This document shows positions 9,202 to 17,730 of a DNA stretch of 64,000 nucleotides, piece after piece; the first letter of the stretch is position 1; each line of letters begins with the position of its first letter. This DNA is from Phenylobacterium sp. CCH9-H3. Its GTDB lineage: Bacteria > Pseudomonadota > Alphaproteobacteria > Caulobacterales > Caulobacteraceae. The DNA is taken from positions 10,638-74,637 of the forward strand of contig NZ_LSJI01000011.1 of the NCBI RefSeq assembly GCF_001557235.1, written 5' to 3'. The position numbers were made by a program, and so were the translations under genes. The notes under the pieces are model-generated. The model was not told where the DNA came from. It saw only the letters and a program-made list of their open reading frames with translations, and ran no database searches.

Positions 9202-11859
9202 ATGCCGAGCCTGAACGAGATCCGGACCCACTTCCTGGACTTCTTCCAGCGGAACGACCACGCCGCCGTTCCGTCGGCTCCGCTCGTGCCGCAGAACGAC
9301 CCGACGCTGCTGTTCGTCAATGCCGGCATGGTGCCGTTCAAGAACTACTTCACCGGCGCCGAGACCTCGCCCTGGCCGCGGGCGGCCAGCTCGCAGAAGT
9401 GCGTCCGCGCCGGCGGCAAGCACAACGACCTCGATAACGTGGGCTACACCGCCCGCCACCACACGTTCTTCGAGATGCTGGGGAATTTCTCCTTCGGCGA
9501 CTACTTCAAGGAACAGGCGATCACTCACGCCTGGACCCTGCTCACCAAGGACTTCCAGCTTCCGGCCGAGAAGCTGACGGTGACCGTCTATCACACCGAC
9601 GACGAAGCCCACGCCCTGTGGAAGAAGATCGCCGGCCTGCCCGACCACAAGATCATCCGCATCCCGACCAGCGACAACTTCTGGTCCATGGGCGACACCG
9701 GTCCCTGCGGCCCGTGCTCCGAGATCTTCTTCGACCACGGCGACCACATCTTCGGCGGCCCGCCCGGCAGCCCGGACGAGGACGGCGACCGGTTCGTGGA
9801 GATCTGGAACCTCGTCTTCATGCAGTTCGAGCAGTTCGCCGACGGCACGCGCACGGCGTTGCCCAAGCCGTCGATCGACACCGGCATGGGGCTGGAGCGG
9901 ATCGCCGCCGTCATGCAGGGCGTGCACGACAATTACGACGTCGACCTGTTCCGCACCCTCATCGCCGCCAGCGAGGACGCCACGGGCGTGAAGGCGGAGG
10001 GCGAGGCCAAGCCGTCGCACCGCGTGATCGCCGACCACCTGCGCTCGTCCAGCTTCCTGATCGCCGACGGCGTGCTGCCGTCGAACGAGGGGCGCGGCTA
10101 TGTCCTGCGCCGGATCATGCGCCGCGCCATGCGCCACGCCCACCTGCTGGGCGCCGACGAGCCGCTGATGCACCGCCTCGCGCCGACGCTGGTGAAGGAG
10201 ATGGGCGAGGCCTATCCCGAGCTGCGCCGCGCCGAGCCCGCCATCGTCGAGACCCTGCGCCAGGAAGAGGAGCGATTCCGCCGCACGCTCGGCCGCGGCA
10301 TGACCTTGCTGGACGAGGCGACCGCCGGCCTTGCGGAGGGCGCCGTCCTGTCGGGCGAGACCGCCTTCAAGCTCTACGACACCTACGGCTTTCCGCTTGA
10401 CCTGACCCAGGACGCCGTGCGCGCCAAGGGCCTGACCGTGAACCTCGACGAGTTCGACGCGGCCATGAAGCGTCAGCGCGACATGGCGCGCGAGGCCTGG
10501 ACCGGCTCGGGGCAGGTGGCGGCGGCGGCCGAGTGGTTCGCCATCCGCGACCGCCTCGGCCCCACGGTCTTCGTCGGCTATGACAACACCGAGGCCACCG
10601 GCGAGCTGCTGGCGCTGGTGGAAGCCGGTCACGAAGTCGACGCGGCCGGAACCGGCGCGAAGGTGCAGGCCCTGTTCGACCGCACGCCCTTCTACGCCGA
10701 GAGCGGCGGCCAGGCGGGCGACCGCGGCGAGATCGAGTGGGACGGCGGCCGCGCCCGCGTCACCGACGTCCAGAAGCAGGCGGGCGACCTGCACGTGCAC
10801 GACCTGGAGATTCTGGAGGGCCAGCTCGCGCCGGGCGCCCGGGTCCGGCTCGCGGTGGACGCGGAAAATCGCGCCACCACCCGTTCGAACCACTCGGCGA
10901 CCCATCTGCTGCATGCGGCCCTGCGCAACGTGCTCGGACCGCACGTCACCCAGAAGGGCCAGATGGTCGACGGCGAACGGATTCGCTTCGACTTCAGCCA
11001 TGGCCAGCCCCTGACCCCCGATGAGATCGATCGGATCGAGGCCGAGGTGAACGCGGTGGTCCGCCAGAACCTGGCGGCCGAGACCAAGAACATGCGGCCG
11101 CAGGAGGCCATCGAGGCGGGCGCCATGGCCCTGTTCGGCGAGAAGTACGGCGACACCGTCCGCGTGCTGACCCTGGGCCAGGCCCTCGGGGGCGACGGCG
11201 CCTATTCGGTGGAGCTGTGTGGCGGCACCCATGTGGCGCGGACCGGCGACATCGCTCTCTTCAAGGTTGTGTCGGAGCAGGGCGTTGCCGCGGGCGTGCG
11301 ACGGATCGAGGCCCTCACCGGCGAGGCGGCGCGCCGCTGGCTGCTGGACCAGGCGGCGGTCGCCAAGGGGCTGGCCGAGCAGTTCAAGGTTCCGGTCGCC
11401 GAGGTGGCGGCCCGGGTGGAGGCGCTGCAGCTCCAGGCCCGAAAGCTCGAGAAGGAACTGGGCGACGCCAAGCGCCAGCTCGCGATGGGCGGCGGCGGCG
11501 GCGCGGCGGCGGGCCCCGAGGACATCGGCGGCGTGCAGGTGATGGCCCGTGTCATGGACGGCGTCGGCGGCAAGGACCTGCGGCCCATCGCCGAGGAATT
11601 CAAGAAGCAGCTTCCCGACGGCGTCATCGTCCTCATCGGCACGGCGGACGGCAAGGCGGCGGTGACCGTCGCCGTCACCGGCGCGGCTCAGGCCAGGTTC
11701 AATGCCGCTGACCTGGCCAAGGCCGGCGTTCTGGCGATGGGCGGGCAGGGAGCCGGCGGCCGTCCCGACTTCGCCCAGGGCGGGGCGCCCGACGGCGACA
11801 AGGCGGCCGACGGGCTGGCCGCGGTCAAAACTGCCATAAGTGGCAAAAATCCCCTGTGA
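9202..11859 (+). CDS. alaS: Alanyl-tRNA synthetase
   Basis: An 885-residue cytoplasmic enzyme that charges tRNA-Ala and clears mischarged serine or glycine. The class II catalytic domain opens with [20 protein letters not shown] and has the ATP motif [16 protein letters not shown]. The editing domain has its zinc ligands as HSATH (564-568) and CGGTH (673-677). A C-terminal C-Ala domain with an alanine-rich helix and a GGGGG linker follows. Length is normal. recA-alaS adjacency is common in alphaproteobacteria and many other bacteria. Confidence 0.98.
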   Translation: MPSLNEIRTHFLDFFQRNDHAAVPSAPLVPQNDPTLLFVNAGMVPFKNYFTGAETSPWPRAASSQKCVRAGGKHNDLDNVGYTARHHTFFEMLGNFSFGDYFKEQAITHAWTLLTKDFQLPAEKLTVTVYHTDDEAHALWKKIAGLPDHKIIRIPTSDNFWSMGDTGPCGPCSEIFFDHGDHIFGGPPGSPDEDGDRFVEIWNLVFMQFEQFADGTRTALPKPSIDTGMGLERIAAVMQGVHDNYDVDLFRTLIAASEDATGVKAEGEAKPSHRVIADHLRSSSFLIADGVLPSNEGRGYVLRRIMRRAMRHAHLLGADEPLMHRLAPTLVKEMGEAYPELRRAEPAIVETLRQEEERFRRTLGRGMTLLDEATAGLAEGAVLSGETAFKLYDTYGFPLDLTQDAVRAKGLTVNLDEFDAAMKRQRDMAREAWTGSGQVAAAAEWFAIRDRLGPTVFVGYDNTEATGELLALVEAGHEVDAAGTGAKVQALFDRTPFYAESGGQAGDRGEIEWDGGRARVTDVQKQAGDLHVHDLEILEGQLAPGARVRLAVDAENRATTRSNHSATHLLHAALRNVLGPHVTQKGQMVDGERIRFDFSHGQPLTPDEIDRIEAEVNAVVRQNLAAETKNMRPQEAIEAGAMALFGEKYGDTVRVLTLGQALGGDGAYSVELCGGTHVARTGDIALFKVVSEQGVAAGVRRIEALTGEAARRWLLDQAAVAKGLAEQFKVPVAEVAARVEALQLQARKLEKELGDAKRQLAMGGGGGAAAGPEDIGGVQVMARVMDGVGGKDLRPIAEEFKKQLPDGVIVLIGTADGKAAVTVAVTGAAQARFNAADLAKAGVLAMGGQGAGGRPDFAQGGAPDGDKAADGLAAVKTAISGKNPL

Positions 11860-11945
11860 GTTGTCAATGCTGGCGGCACACCAAGGCCGCGCTTAAGGTC
11901 CCGTTTACGTTTCAGGGCCTCAGGCAGGCTGTTGGGGGTTATAGG

Positions 11946-12608
11946 ATGAGCATGAAATTCGTTGCGGCGCTCGCCGCCACCGCCGGTCTCGCGCTCGCGG
12001 CCACTCAGGCCAATGCGACCGTCTTCGCCGGCAACTGGGAATTGACGACCTACCAGGCCAGCGATCCCGGCTTGGTGCTGAACGTCTACAACATCGGCTC
12101 GACGAGCTTCAATGTGGACCTCGGCGCCGAGGATCCGCAGTACGATCCCCTGTTCTATCTCTACACCAACGAGACGCACCTGAACCCGGACGACCTCGCG
12201 GCTTCGCAAATCTCGCTGAAGTTCACCTTCACCTCGCCGGAGGGCAATGACGGCCCGCTGGTGATCGGCGGGACCACGCAGGGCTACTACGAGTTCTTCG
12301 GCTTGATCCAAGGCGGCCAGCTGACCTGGGCCAACGGCGGCCAGGCGCAGCTGCAGTGGGGCTTCAACAACCCGAACCTGATCACGCCGGGCATCATGAC
12401 CCTCTCGGTCAACGGCGGCGAGTTCAACGAAGGCTTCCTGGGCCTGAACGAGGGCAAGAAGCATGGCCTGAAGGTCAAGGCGAAGTTCGACTGGGACCAA
12501 GATCCGACCTTCGGCGCGGTGCCGGAGCCGGGCACCTGGGCCCTGATGATCGGCGGCTTCGGCATGGCCGGCGCCATGATCCGCCGTCGCCGGGCGATCG
12601 CCGCCTAG
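11946..12608 (+). CDS. Exported protein with PEPxxWA-type C-terminal sorting signal (1)
   Basis: A 220-residue secreted protein of unknown function. It has a Sec signal peptide (KFVAALAATAGLALAATQAN-like, cleavage near ANA-TVF), a beta-rich acidic core and a C-terminal sorting tag: VPEPGTWALMIGGFGMAG followed by RRRR. The tag is the PEP-CTERM subclass seen in Caulobacterales and sphingomonads, recognised by an exosortase. ATG 11946 or ATG 11952 may be the start; AGGA five bases before the second favours either. It follows alaS by 86 bases and has its own terminator. No exosortase is in the window, so processing must rely on a gene elsewhere. Confidence 0.82.
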   Translation: MSMKFVAALAATAGLALAATQANATVFAGNWELTTYQASDPGLVLNVYNIGSTSFNVDLGAEDPQYDPLFYLYTNETHLNPDDLAASQISLKFTFTSPEGNDGPLVIGGTTQGYYEFFGLIQGGQLTWANGGQAQLQWGFNNPNLITPGIMTLSVNGGEFNEGFLGLNEGKKHGLKVKAKFDWDQDPTFGAVPEPGTWALMIGGFGMAGAMIRRRRAIAA

Positions 12609-12632
12609 GCGCACAGCGTATTCGAGACTGCG

Positions 12633-12661
12633 GACGGCCGGGGCTCAGCCCCGGCCGTTTT
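12633..12661 (+). terminator. Rho-independent terminator after the PEPxxWA protein gene
   Basis: Perfect eleven-base-pair stem (12634-12644 with 12648-12658), three-base loop TCA, then TTTT. It is strong and ends the plus-strand unit; the VOC gene on the other strand ends 15 bases further on. Confidence 0.85.
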
Positions 12662-12675
12662 GCGTTGCGCCCCAG

Positions 12676-13056
12676 CTAGGCCAGGTAGACGCAGTACTTG
12701 TTGCCGACAGGGTCCCGGAAATAGGCGGCGTAGAAGCCGCTCGTGGCCTCCGGCGGGCGGAAGCCCGGGCCGCCTTCGTCCGAGCCGCCGGCCGCCAGCG
12801 CCGCGGCGTGGGCGGCCTTCACCTGATCCTGGCTCTCGGCTTTGAACGCGACCATGATGCCGTTTCCCGCACGGGCGGCCTCGCCGTCGTAGGGGCGGCA
12901 TATCCCGATACAGGGCTCGCCGTCCTTCGGCCCATAGAAGGCCCACCCCGGAAACGGCTCGCTTCGCGCCCAACCGAGGGCGCCCAGGGTGGCGTCGAAG
13001 AAGGGCAGCGCCGCCTCGACGTCGTGCGCCCCGATGGTCACATATCCGATGCTCAT
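12676..13056 (-). CDS. VOC-superfamily (glyoxalase/dioxygenase fold) protein
   Basis: A 126-residue protein of the vicinal oxygen chelate fold. It shows the beta-alpha-beta-beta-beta start IGYVTIGAHDVEAALPFF and the C-terminal DPVGNKYCVYL strand typical of glyoxalase-like members. The substrate cannot be assigned; many single-domain members are metal-dependent lyases, dioxygenases or resistance proteins. I choose ATG 13056 because GGGAGGA lies just upstream; the longer in-frame version from 13071 has no such site. It is divergent from the small membrane-protein gene at 13178, and an inverted repeat lies between them. Confidence 0.85.
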   Translation of the reverse strand: MSIGYVTIGAHDVEAALPFFDATLGALGWARSEPFPGWAFYGPKDGEPCIGICRPYDGEAARAGNGIMVAFKAESQDQVKAAHAAALAAGGSDEGGPGFRPPEATSGFYAAYFRDPVGNKYCVYLA

Positions 13057-13096
13057 CCGATCCTCCCGCAAAGAAGGACGACACTACCGGGCGGCA

Positions 13097-13125
13097 CGAA
13101 CAAAGCAAGAACATTGACTTGTTCG
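13097..13125. promoter_or_regulatory. CGAACAA-N15-TTGTTCG inverted repeat in a divergent promoter
   Basis: Seven-base arms at 13097-13103 and 13119-13125 lie in the 121-base gap between the VOC gene and the membrane-protein gene. A second overlapping pair, TGACT (13115-13119) and AGTCA (13128-13132), lies inside. No regulator gene is adjacent, so use as an operator is speculative. Confidence 0.3.
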
Positions 13126-13177
13126 TCAGTCAGGCGTTCCCTTGACCTCGACGCCTGGTTTTTCCGGAGGACCCGAC

Positions 13178-13438
13178 ATGGAAGACCGCAGTCATTTCGG
13201 CGAGCAGACGCAGGACGTGGTCGAACACGAGCGCACCTACCACGCCTTCAGCATCCTGGTCCGATGGTCGATGCTGGCGATCGGCAACGCCATCTTCTGG
13301 TTCACCCTGTGGTTCGCCACCCCGGCGGGCTTCCTGGGCTCGACCGTGGCGGCGATCGCCACCTTCATCCTCGGCTATATCGTCCTCATCCGGCGTGAGG
13401 AGAAGCAGCCGCTGAACCTCTGGGTGGAAGGCCGCTGA
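13178..13438 (+). CDS. Small membrane protein resembling aa3-type cytochrome c oxidase subunit IV
   Basis: An 86-residue protein. The soluble N-terminus (MEDRSHFGEQTQDVVEHERT) is followed by YHAFSILVRWSMLAIGNAIF and two hydrophobic stretches (about 30-50 and 55-75), ending in a charged tail. The aromatic/Lys-rich approach to the first helix resembles the bacterial aa3 oxidase subunit IV family, but that family usually has one helix and is about 45-70 residues, so the match is loose. I choose ATG 13178 because GGAGG lies seven bases upstream. It stands alone between the VOC gene and icd. Confidence 0.6.
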   Translation: MEDRSHFGEQTQDVVEHERTYHAFSILVRWSMLAIGNAIFWFTLWFATPAGFLGSTVAAIATFILGYIVLIRREEKQPLNLWVEGR

Positions 13439-13445
13439 AACGAAG

Positions 13446-13487
13446 CGCGCCGCGCACGGTCGCGCACGGTCTCCCATGCGCGGCGCG
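13446..13487 (-). terminator. Hairpin between convergent genes, probable icd terminator
   Basis: Perfect eleven-base arms CGCGCCGCGCA (13446-13456) and TGCGCGGCGCG (13477-13487) with a 20-base loop. The loop side contains a tandem 10-base repeat CGCGCACGGT (13451-13470). On the minus strand the stem is followed by CTTCGTTTC, a weak T-tract. Confidence 0.5.
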
Positions 13488-13515
13488 GATCTCTGCCGGT
13501 GAAGCCGGTCGTCGA

Positions 13516-14730
13516 TTAGGCGGCGAGGGCCTTTTCGAGGTTGGCCGCCACCTTGTCGATGAAGCCCTCGGTCGTCAGCCAGCCCTGGGTGTCGCCGACC
13601 AGCAGCGCCAGGTCCTTGGTCATCGAACCGCTCTCGACCGTCTCGACGCAGACCCGCTCAAGCGTCTCGCAGTACCGGTTCAGTTCCGCGTTGCCGTCGA
13701 GCTTGGCGCGGTGCTTGAGGCCCTGCGTCCAGGCGAAGATCGAGGCGATGGAATTGGTCGAGGTGCTCTCGCCGCGCTGATGCTGGCGGAAGTGGCGCGT
13801 GACCGTGCCATGGGCGGCCTCGGCCTCCATGACCTTGCCGTCCGGCGTGATCAGCACCGAGGTCATGAGGCCCAGCGAGCCGAAGCCCTGGGCGACCTGA
13901 TCCGACTGCACGTCGCCGTCGTAGTTCTTGCAGGCCCAGATGAAGCCGCCGTTCCACTTCAGGGCCGAGGCGACCATGTCGTCGATCAGGCGGTGCTCGT
14001 AGACGAGGCCCGCAGCCTTGAACTGGTCGGCGAACTCGGCCTCGTAGATCCCCTGGAAGATGTCCTTGAAGTTGCCGTCGTAGGCCTTGAGGATCGTGTT
14101 CTTGGTCGACAGGTACAGCGGATACTTCCGCTGCAGGGCGTAGGCGAACGAGGCCCGCGCGAAGTCGGCGATGGAATCGTCCAGGTTATACATGGCCATC
14201 GCGACGCCCGAGCCCGGGTAGTCGAAAACCTCGTGCTCGATGACCTTGCCGTCGGCGCCCTCGAACTTGATGGTCAGCTTGCCGGGGCCGGGGACCTTGA
14301 AGTCGGTGGCGCGGTACTGGTCGCCGAAGGCGTGGCGGCCGATGATGATCGGCTGGGTCCAGCCGGGGATCAGGCGCGGCACGTTCTTGCAGATGATCGG
14401 CTCGCGGAAGACCACCCCGCCCAGGATGTTGCGGATCGTGCCGTTCGGCGACTTCCACATCTTCTTGAGGTTGAATTCCTTCACCCGGGCTTCGTCCGGG
14501 GTGATGGTCGCGCACTTGATGCCGACGCCGTGGCGCTTGATCGCCTCGGCCGCCTCGACCGTCACTTTGTCGTCGGTGGCGTCGCGGTGCTCCATGCCGA
14601 GGTCGTAATAGTCGATCTGGAGATCGAGGAACGGAAAGACGAGCTTGTCCTTGATCAGCTTCCAGATGATGCGGGTCATCTCGTCCCCGTCGAGGTCTAC
14701 GACGGGGTTGGCGACTTTGATCTTGGCCAT
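13516..14730 (-). CDS. icd: Isocitrate dehydrogenase, NADP-dependent (eukaryote-like type)
   Basis: A 404-residue homodimeric TCA-cycle enzyme converting isocitrate to 2-oxoglutarate with reduction of NADP. The N-terminus [18 protein letters not shown] and the substrate loop [12 protein letters not shown] followed by [12 protein letters not shown] are those of the subfamily shared by alphaproteobacteria and eukaryotes, distinct from E. coli Icd. The catalytic DYDG-region aspartates (for example NYDGDVQSD) and the NADP-binding [12 protein letters not shown] stretch are intact. It is transcribed alone, with a hairpin after the stop. Confidence 0.97.
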   Translation of the reverse strand: MAKIKVANPVVDLDGDEMTRIIWKLIKDKLVFPFLDLQIDYYDLGMEHRDATDDKVTVEAAEAIKRHGVGIKCATITPDEARVKEFNLKKMWKSPNGTIRNILGGVVFREPIICKNVPRLIPGWTQPIIIGRHAFGDQYRATDFKVPGPGKLTIKFEGADGKVIEHEVFDYPGSGVAMAMYNLDDSIADFARASFAYALQRKYPLYLSTKNTILKAYDGNFKDIFQGIYEAEFADQFKAAGLVYEHRLIDDMVASALKWNGGFIWACKNYDGDVQSDQVAQGFGSLGLMTSVLITPDGKVMEAEAAHGTVTRHFRQHQRGESTSTNSIASIFAWTQGLKHRAKLDGNAELNRYCETLERVCVETVESGSMTKDLALLVGDTQGWLTTEGFIDKVAANLEKALAA

Positions 14731-14808
14731 GAGGGGCGGGCGCTCCGGGCGTAATGCGTTTGGGGCCGTATAGCCGCCACAGACGCCGACGCAAAGGCTC
14801 CCGAAGGG

Positions 14809-15867
14809 TTACCCCACCGCTCTGAGCGCCGCGCGGGCCACTTCGGCGATGATCCGGTCGCGGCCGGCCTCGTCCAACGTCGATCCTGAGAGGAAAACCG
14901 CCAGGGCGTACGATCGTCGGTCTGCGAGCGTGAAGATCCCGACGTCGTTGTGGGCGGTGCTGATTCCCTGGTCGACCCCCGACGTTCCGGGTCGGTGGGC
15001 GAGGAACGCGTCCCTGGGCAAGCCGGCCCGGATCCGGCCGACGCCGCGCCGGGTGCGGCCCATCAGCTCGAGCAGCCGCTTCGTCGAGGCCGGCGAGACC
15101 AGCTCCTGGCGGTCCAGCATCTGCAGCAGTTCCAGCATGCCGCGAGGGGTGGTGGTGTCGCGCGGGTCGGACATGTAGCGGCGCATGGCGGCGAGACGCT
15201 CGGGGGCGGGAACCGCCGCCTGCGCCTCCGCGAAGCGGGCGCCGTCGCGCCAGGCCGGCCTGAACGAGGGCATCCCGTAGACATCGGGCTGAAGCTCGCG
15301 CTCGTAACGGTCCACCCGCACTTCCGGCACGCGACGGGCGGTAAGCCACGCGGTCACCGCGCCGGGCCCGCCGATCCGCTTCATCAGGACGTCGGCGGCG
15401 GTGTTGTCGCTGTCGACCACCATGGCCTCGAACAGGGCCTGGGCGGTGTAGTCGCGCCGCGCCGGCCACCCGGCCGCGATCGGAGAGACGGCGGGGGAAA
15501 GCTGTTCCTCGGTGAGAACGAACGGCTCGGTGAGCATCAACCGACCGGCATCCGCCTCGGCCAGCACCGCCGCGGCCAGGGGCAGCTTGAAGACGCTCTG
15601 CATGGGAAAGCGGCGGTCGCCGTTGAAGGTGTAGGTCTGGCCGCTCTCGAGGTTGGAGAGCCCCACGCCGAGGGACGCCGGGCGGGCGGCGCCGGCGATG
15701 GCGGAGATCGCCCGGCCCAGGCCTTCAATGTCGATCCGCGGCGTCGTGGCGACCGTCACCGGCATCTTCGGCTCGCACGCCGCCAGCAGGCCCGCCGGCG
15801 CGGCGACGAGCAGGGCGCGACGGTCGAGGGTTGCCTTCCGGCGAGCGGGCTCTTCTAAACGCGGCAT
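14809..15867 (-). CDS. Class A (serine) beta-lactamase-like lipoprotein
   Basis: A 352-residue envelope protein. Residues 15-31 form a lipoprotein signal with LLAAC (Cys31). The class A signature is largely present: SVFK at 91-94, SDN at 153-155 and an omega-loop E-R-E-L-Q with Glu189 in the place of Glu166 (Asn170 position is Gln). The usual KTG is replaced by RPG in HRPGTSGVDQG, so activity on beta-lactams is uncertain; it could be a related hydrolase. The start at ATG 15867 has AGGAG about 11 bases upstream. Its start codon overlaps that of the divergent methyltransferase by two bases, so the promoters must lie inside each other's coding sequence. Confidence 0.85.
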   Translation of the reverse strand: MPRLEEPARRKATLDRRALLVAAPAGLLAACEPKMPVTVATTPRIDIEGLGRAISAIAGAARPASLGVGLSNLESGQTYTFNGDRRFPMQSVFKLPLAAAVLAEADAGRLMLTEPFVLTEEQLSPAVSPIAAGWPARRDYTAQALFEAMVVDSDNTAADVLMKRIGGPGAVTAWLTARRVPEVRVDRYERELQPDVYGMPSFRPAWRDGARFAEAQAAVPAPERLAAMRRYMSDPRDTTTPRGMLELLQMLDRQELVSPASTKRLLELMGRTRRGVGRIRAGLPRDAFLAHRPGTSGVDQGISTAHNDVGIFTLADRRSYALAVFLSGSTLDEAGRDRIIAEVARAALRAVG

Positions 15868-16645
15868 GGCCGAAGCGTCTCCTATCCCGCCTGTCATTAT
15901 CCTGAACGCGCCACAGCTGGCCGAGAACATCGGCGCGGTCGCCCGTGTCATGGCCAATTTCGGCCTTGCAGAACTCAGACTTGTGAACCCCCGCGACGGT
16001 TGGCCCCAAGAAAGGGCCTGGGCCCTGGCGTCCGGCGCCGAGTGGCCCCTGAACGCGGCGCGGGTCTACGACACGGTGGCGCAGGCCATCGCCGACCTGA
16101 ACGTCGTCTTCGCCACCACGGCGCGGCCGCGCGAGCTGACCCTGCCGATCCTCACGCCCCGCAGCGCGGCAAGCGAGTTGGCGCAGGCCTGCGGACGCGG
16201 CGAACGCTGTGGCCTGCTGTTCGGGGGCGAGCGGGCGGGGCTGGAAACCGCCGACATCGCCCTCTGCCAGGCGGTGATCACCATTCCCATCGATCCCAAG
16301 TTCCGCTCCCTGAACCTGGGCCAGGCGGTGGCGATCAACGCCTACGAATGGCGGATGACCGTGGCCGACGCCGCGCCGCCGGCGTTCCGGCCCGGTCCCG
16401 GCCCGGCCACGGGGGAGGCGATGCTGGGCCTCTACGAACACCTGGAGCGGGAGCTGGAGGCCGCGGGCTTCTTCCACCCGCCGGAGAAGACCCCGAACAT
16501 GGTCCAGAACCTGCGCTCGGCCCTGGGCAAGGCGAAGTTCACGGACCAGGAGGTCCGCACGTTCCGCGGCGTGATCACCGCGCTCAGCCGCGGGCGCGGC
16601 AAGGTCCTAGAGAAGATCGCCCGCAAGACGGACCCGCAGGAATGA
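15866..16645 (+). CDS. SpoU/TrmH-superfamily RNA 2'-O-methyltransferase, TrmJ/LasT-like
   Basis: A 259-residue enzyme predicted to methylate a ribose 2'-OH in tRNA or rRNA using S-adenosylmethionine. The three SPOUT motifs are present: LAENIGAVARVMANFG near residue 15, LLFGGERAGL near 115 and SLNLGQAVAINAYEW near 145; these form the trefoil knot. The C-terminal extension (about 175-259) fits TrmJ-like proteins that modify tRNA position 32, though the target here is not certain. ATG 15866 is preferred because motif 1 starts soon after. The stop overlaps the next start (ATGA), so it is translationally coupled to the flavoprotein gene. Confidence 0.88.
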   Translation: MAEASPIPPVIILNAPQLAENIGAVARVMANFGLAELRLVNPRDGWPQERAWALASGAEWPLNAARVYDTVAQAIADLNVVFATTARPRELTLPILTPRSAASELAQACGRGERCGLLFGGERAGLETADIALCQAVITIPIDPKFRSLNLGQAVAINAYEWRMTVADAAPPAFRPGPGPATGEAMLGLYEHLERELEAAGFFHPPEKTPNMVQNLRSALGKAKFTDQEVRTFRGVITALSRGRGKVLEKIARKTDPQE

Positions 16646-17730
16646 GCCTCCAAACCCTCCTGGACAGCCTGCCGATCCCGATCATCCAGGCGCCGATGGT
16701 CGGCGCCTCGCTGGAGGCCCTGACGATCGCGGCGAGCGAGGCGGGTGGCATGGGGACCCTGGCGGCCGGCGCGCTGCCGCCCGCCGACATCGGGCCGATG
16801 GTTCAGGCGGTCCGGGATCGAACATCCAAACCCTTCGGGGTGAATCTGTTGATGGCGCCGAAGGCGGAGCCAGGCGCAGGTGAGATCGACGCGGCGCTGG
16901 CCCGGCTCGCGCCCTGGTACGCAGAACTCGGCGTCCCGCCGCCCGAGGCGCCCAACCAGTTCGCGCCCGACTTCGAAGCCCAGTTCGACGCTCTCGTGGC
17001 GGCCGCGCCCCCGGTGGCCTCCTTCACCTTCTCGATCCTGACGCCGGCGCAGGTCCGGCGGCTGCAGGCGGCGGGGACTTACGTCGTCGGGACCGCAACC
17101 ACGGCCGCCGAGGCGCGGGCGTGGGCGGAGGTCGGGGCGGACGGGATCTGCGCGCAGGGGTTCGAGGCCGGCGGCCATCGCGGCCACTTCCTCGCCGACA
17201 TCGAGGCCAGCCTGGTCGGCACGCTGGCCCTCGTGGCGACCATCCGCGCGTGCGTCGACCTGCCGGTCATCGCCGCGGGCGGGATCATGGACGGGCGGGG
17301 CGTTGCGGCGGGGCTGGCCTTGGGCGCGTCGGCCGTCCAGATGGGCACGGCGTTCCTGCTGGCGGACGAGGCGACGACCTCGGCGCCCTGGCGGCGGGCC
17401 GTGGCCGAGCCAGCCGACGATCCGACGCGGCTGACAAGGGCCTTCACCGGCCGCTATGCCCGTGGAATCGAGAACAGGTTCATGCGTCTGATGCATGGGG
17501 TGCAGGACGACGTCCCCGCCTATCCTGTCCAGAACCGGCTGACCCAGCCGTTGCGCGCCGCCGCCGCAAAGGCCGACGACCCGGAGATGCTGTCTCTCTG
17601 GGCCGGCCAGGCGGTGCGGCTCGCACGGCCGGGACAGGCGGGCGACATGATCCGGGCATGGTGGGCGGAAGCGGCAGAGGTCGCCGACGCGGTCGCCGCC
17701 CGGACCCGGAGAGGACTGGAGCGCGAGTGA
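16642..17730 (+). CDS. FMN-dependent nitronate monooxygenase-like flavoprotein
   Basis: A 362-residue TIM-barrel protein of the NMO/2-nitropropane dioxygenase family, which oxidises alkyl nitronates or related compounds using FMN. Family motifs: PIIQAPMVGAS at the first strand, GICAQGFEAGGHRG near residue 170 (substrate/FMN loop) and PVIAAGGIMDGRGVAAGLALGA near 210 (phosphate-binding). Cell location is cytoplasmic. It is coupled to the methyltransferase by ATGA overlap and its own stop overlaps the GTG of the DUF1254 gene. Some members are NAD(P)H:quinone reductases, so the exact reaction is open. Confidence 0.88.
   Translation: MSLQTLLDSLPIPIIQAPMVGASLEALTIAASEAGGMGTLAAGALPPADIGPMVQAVRDRTSKPFGVNLLMAPKAEPGAGEIDAALARLAPWYAELGVPPPEAPNQFAPDFEAQFDALVAAAPPVASFTFSILTPAQVRRLQAAGTYVVGTATTAAEARAWAEVGADGICAQGFEAGGHRGHFLADIEASLVGTLALVATIRACVDLPVIAAGGIMDGRGVAAGLALGASAVQMGTAFLLADEATTSAPWRRAVAEPADDPTRLTRAFTGRYARGIENRFMRLMHGVQDDVPAYPVQNRLTQPLRAAAAKADDPEMLSLWAGQAVRLARPGQAGDMIRAWWAEAAEVADAVAARTRRGLERE

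Noticed and set aside
9088..11232. Long antisense frame over alaS
   Set aside because: alaS is certain on the plus strand with all motifs; the antisense product has no recognisable domain.
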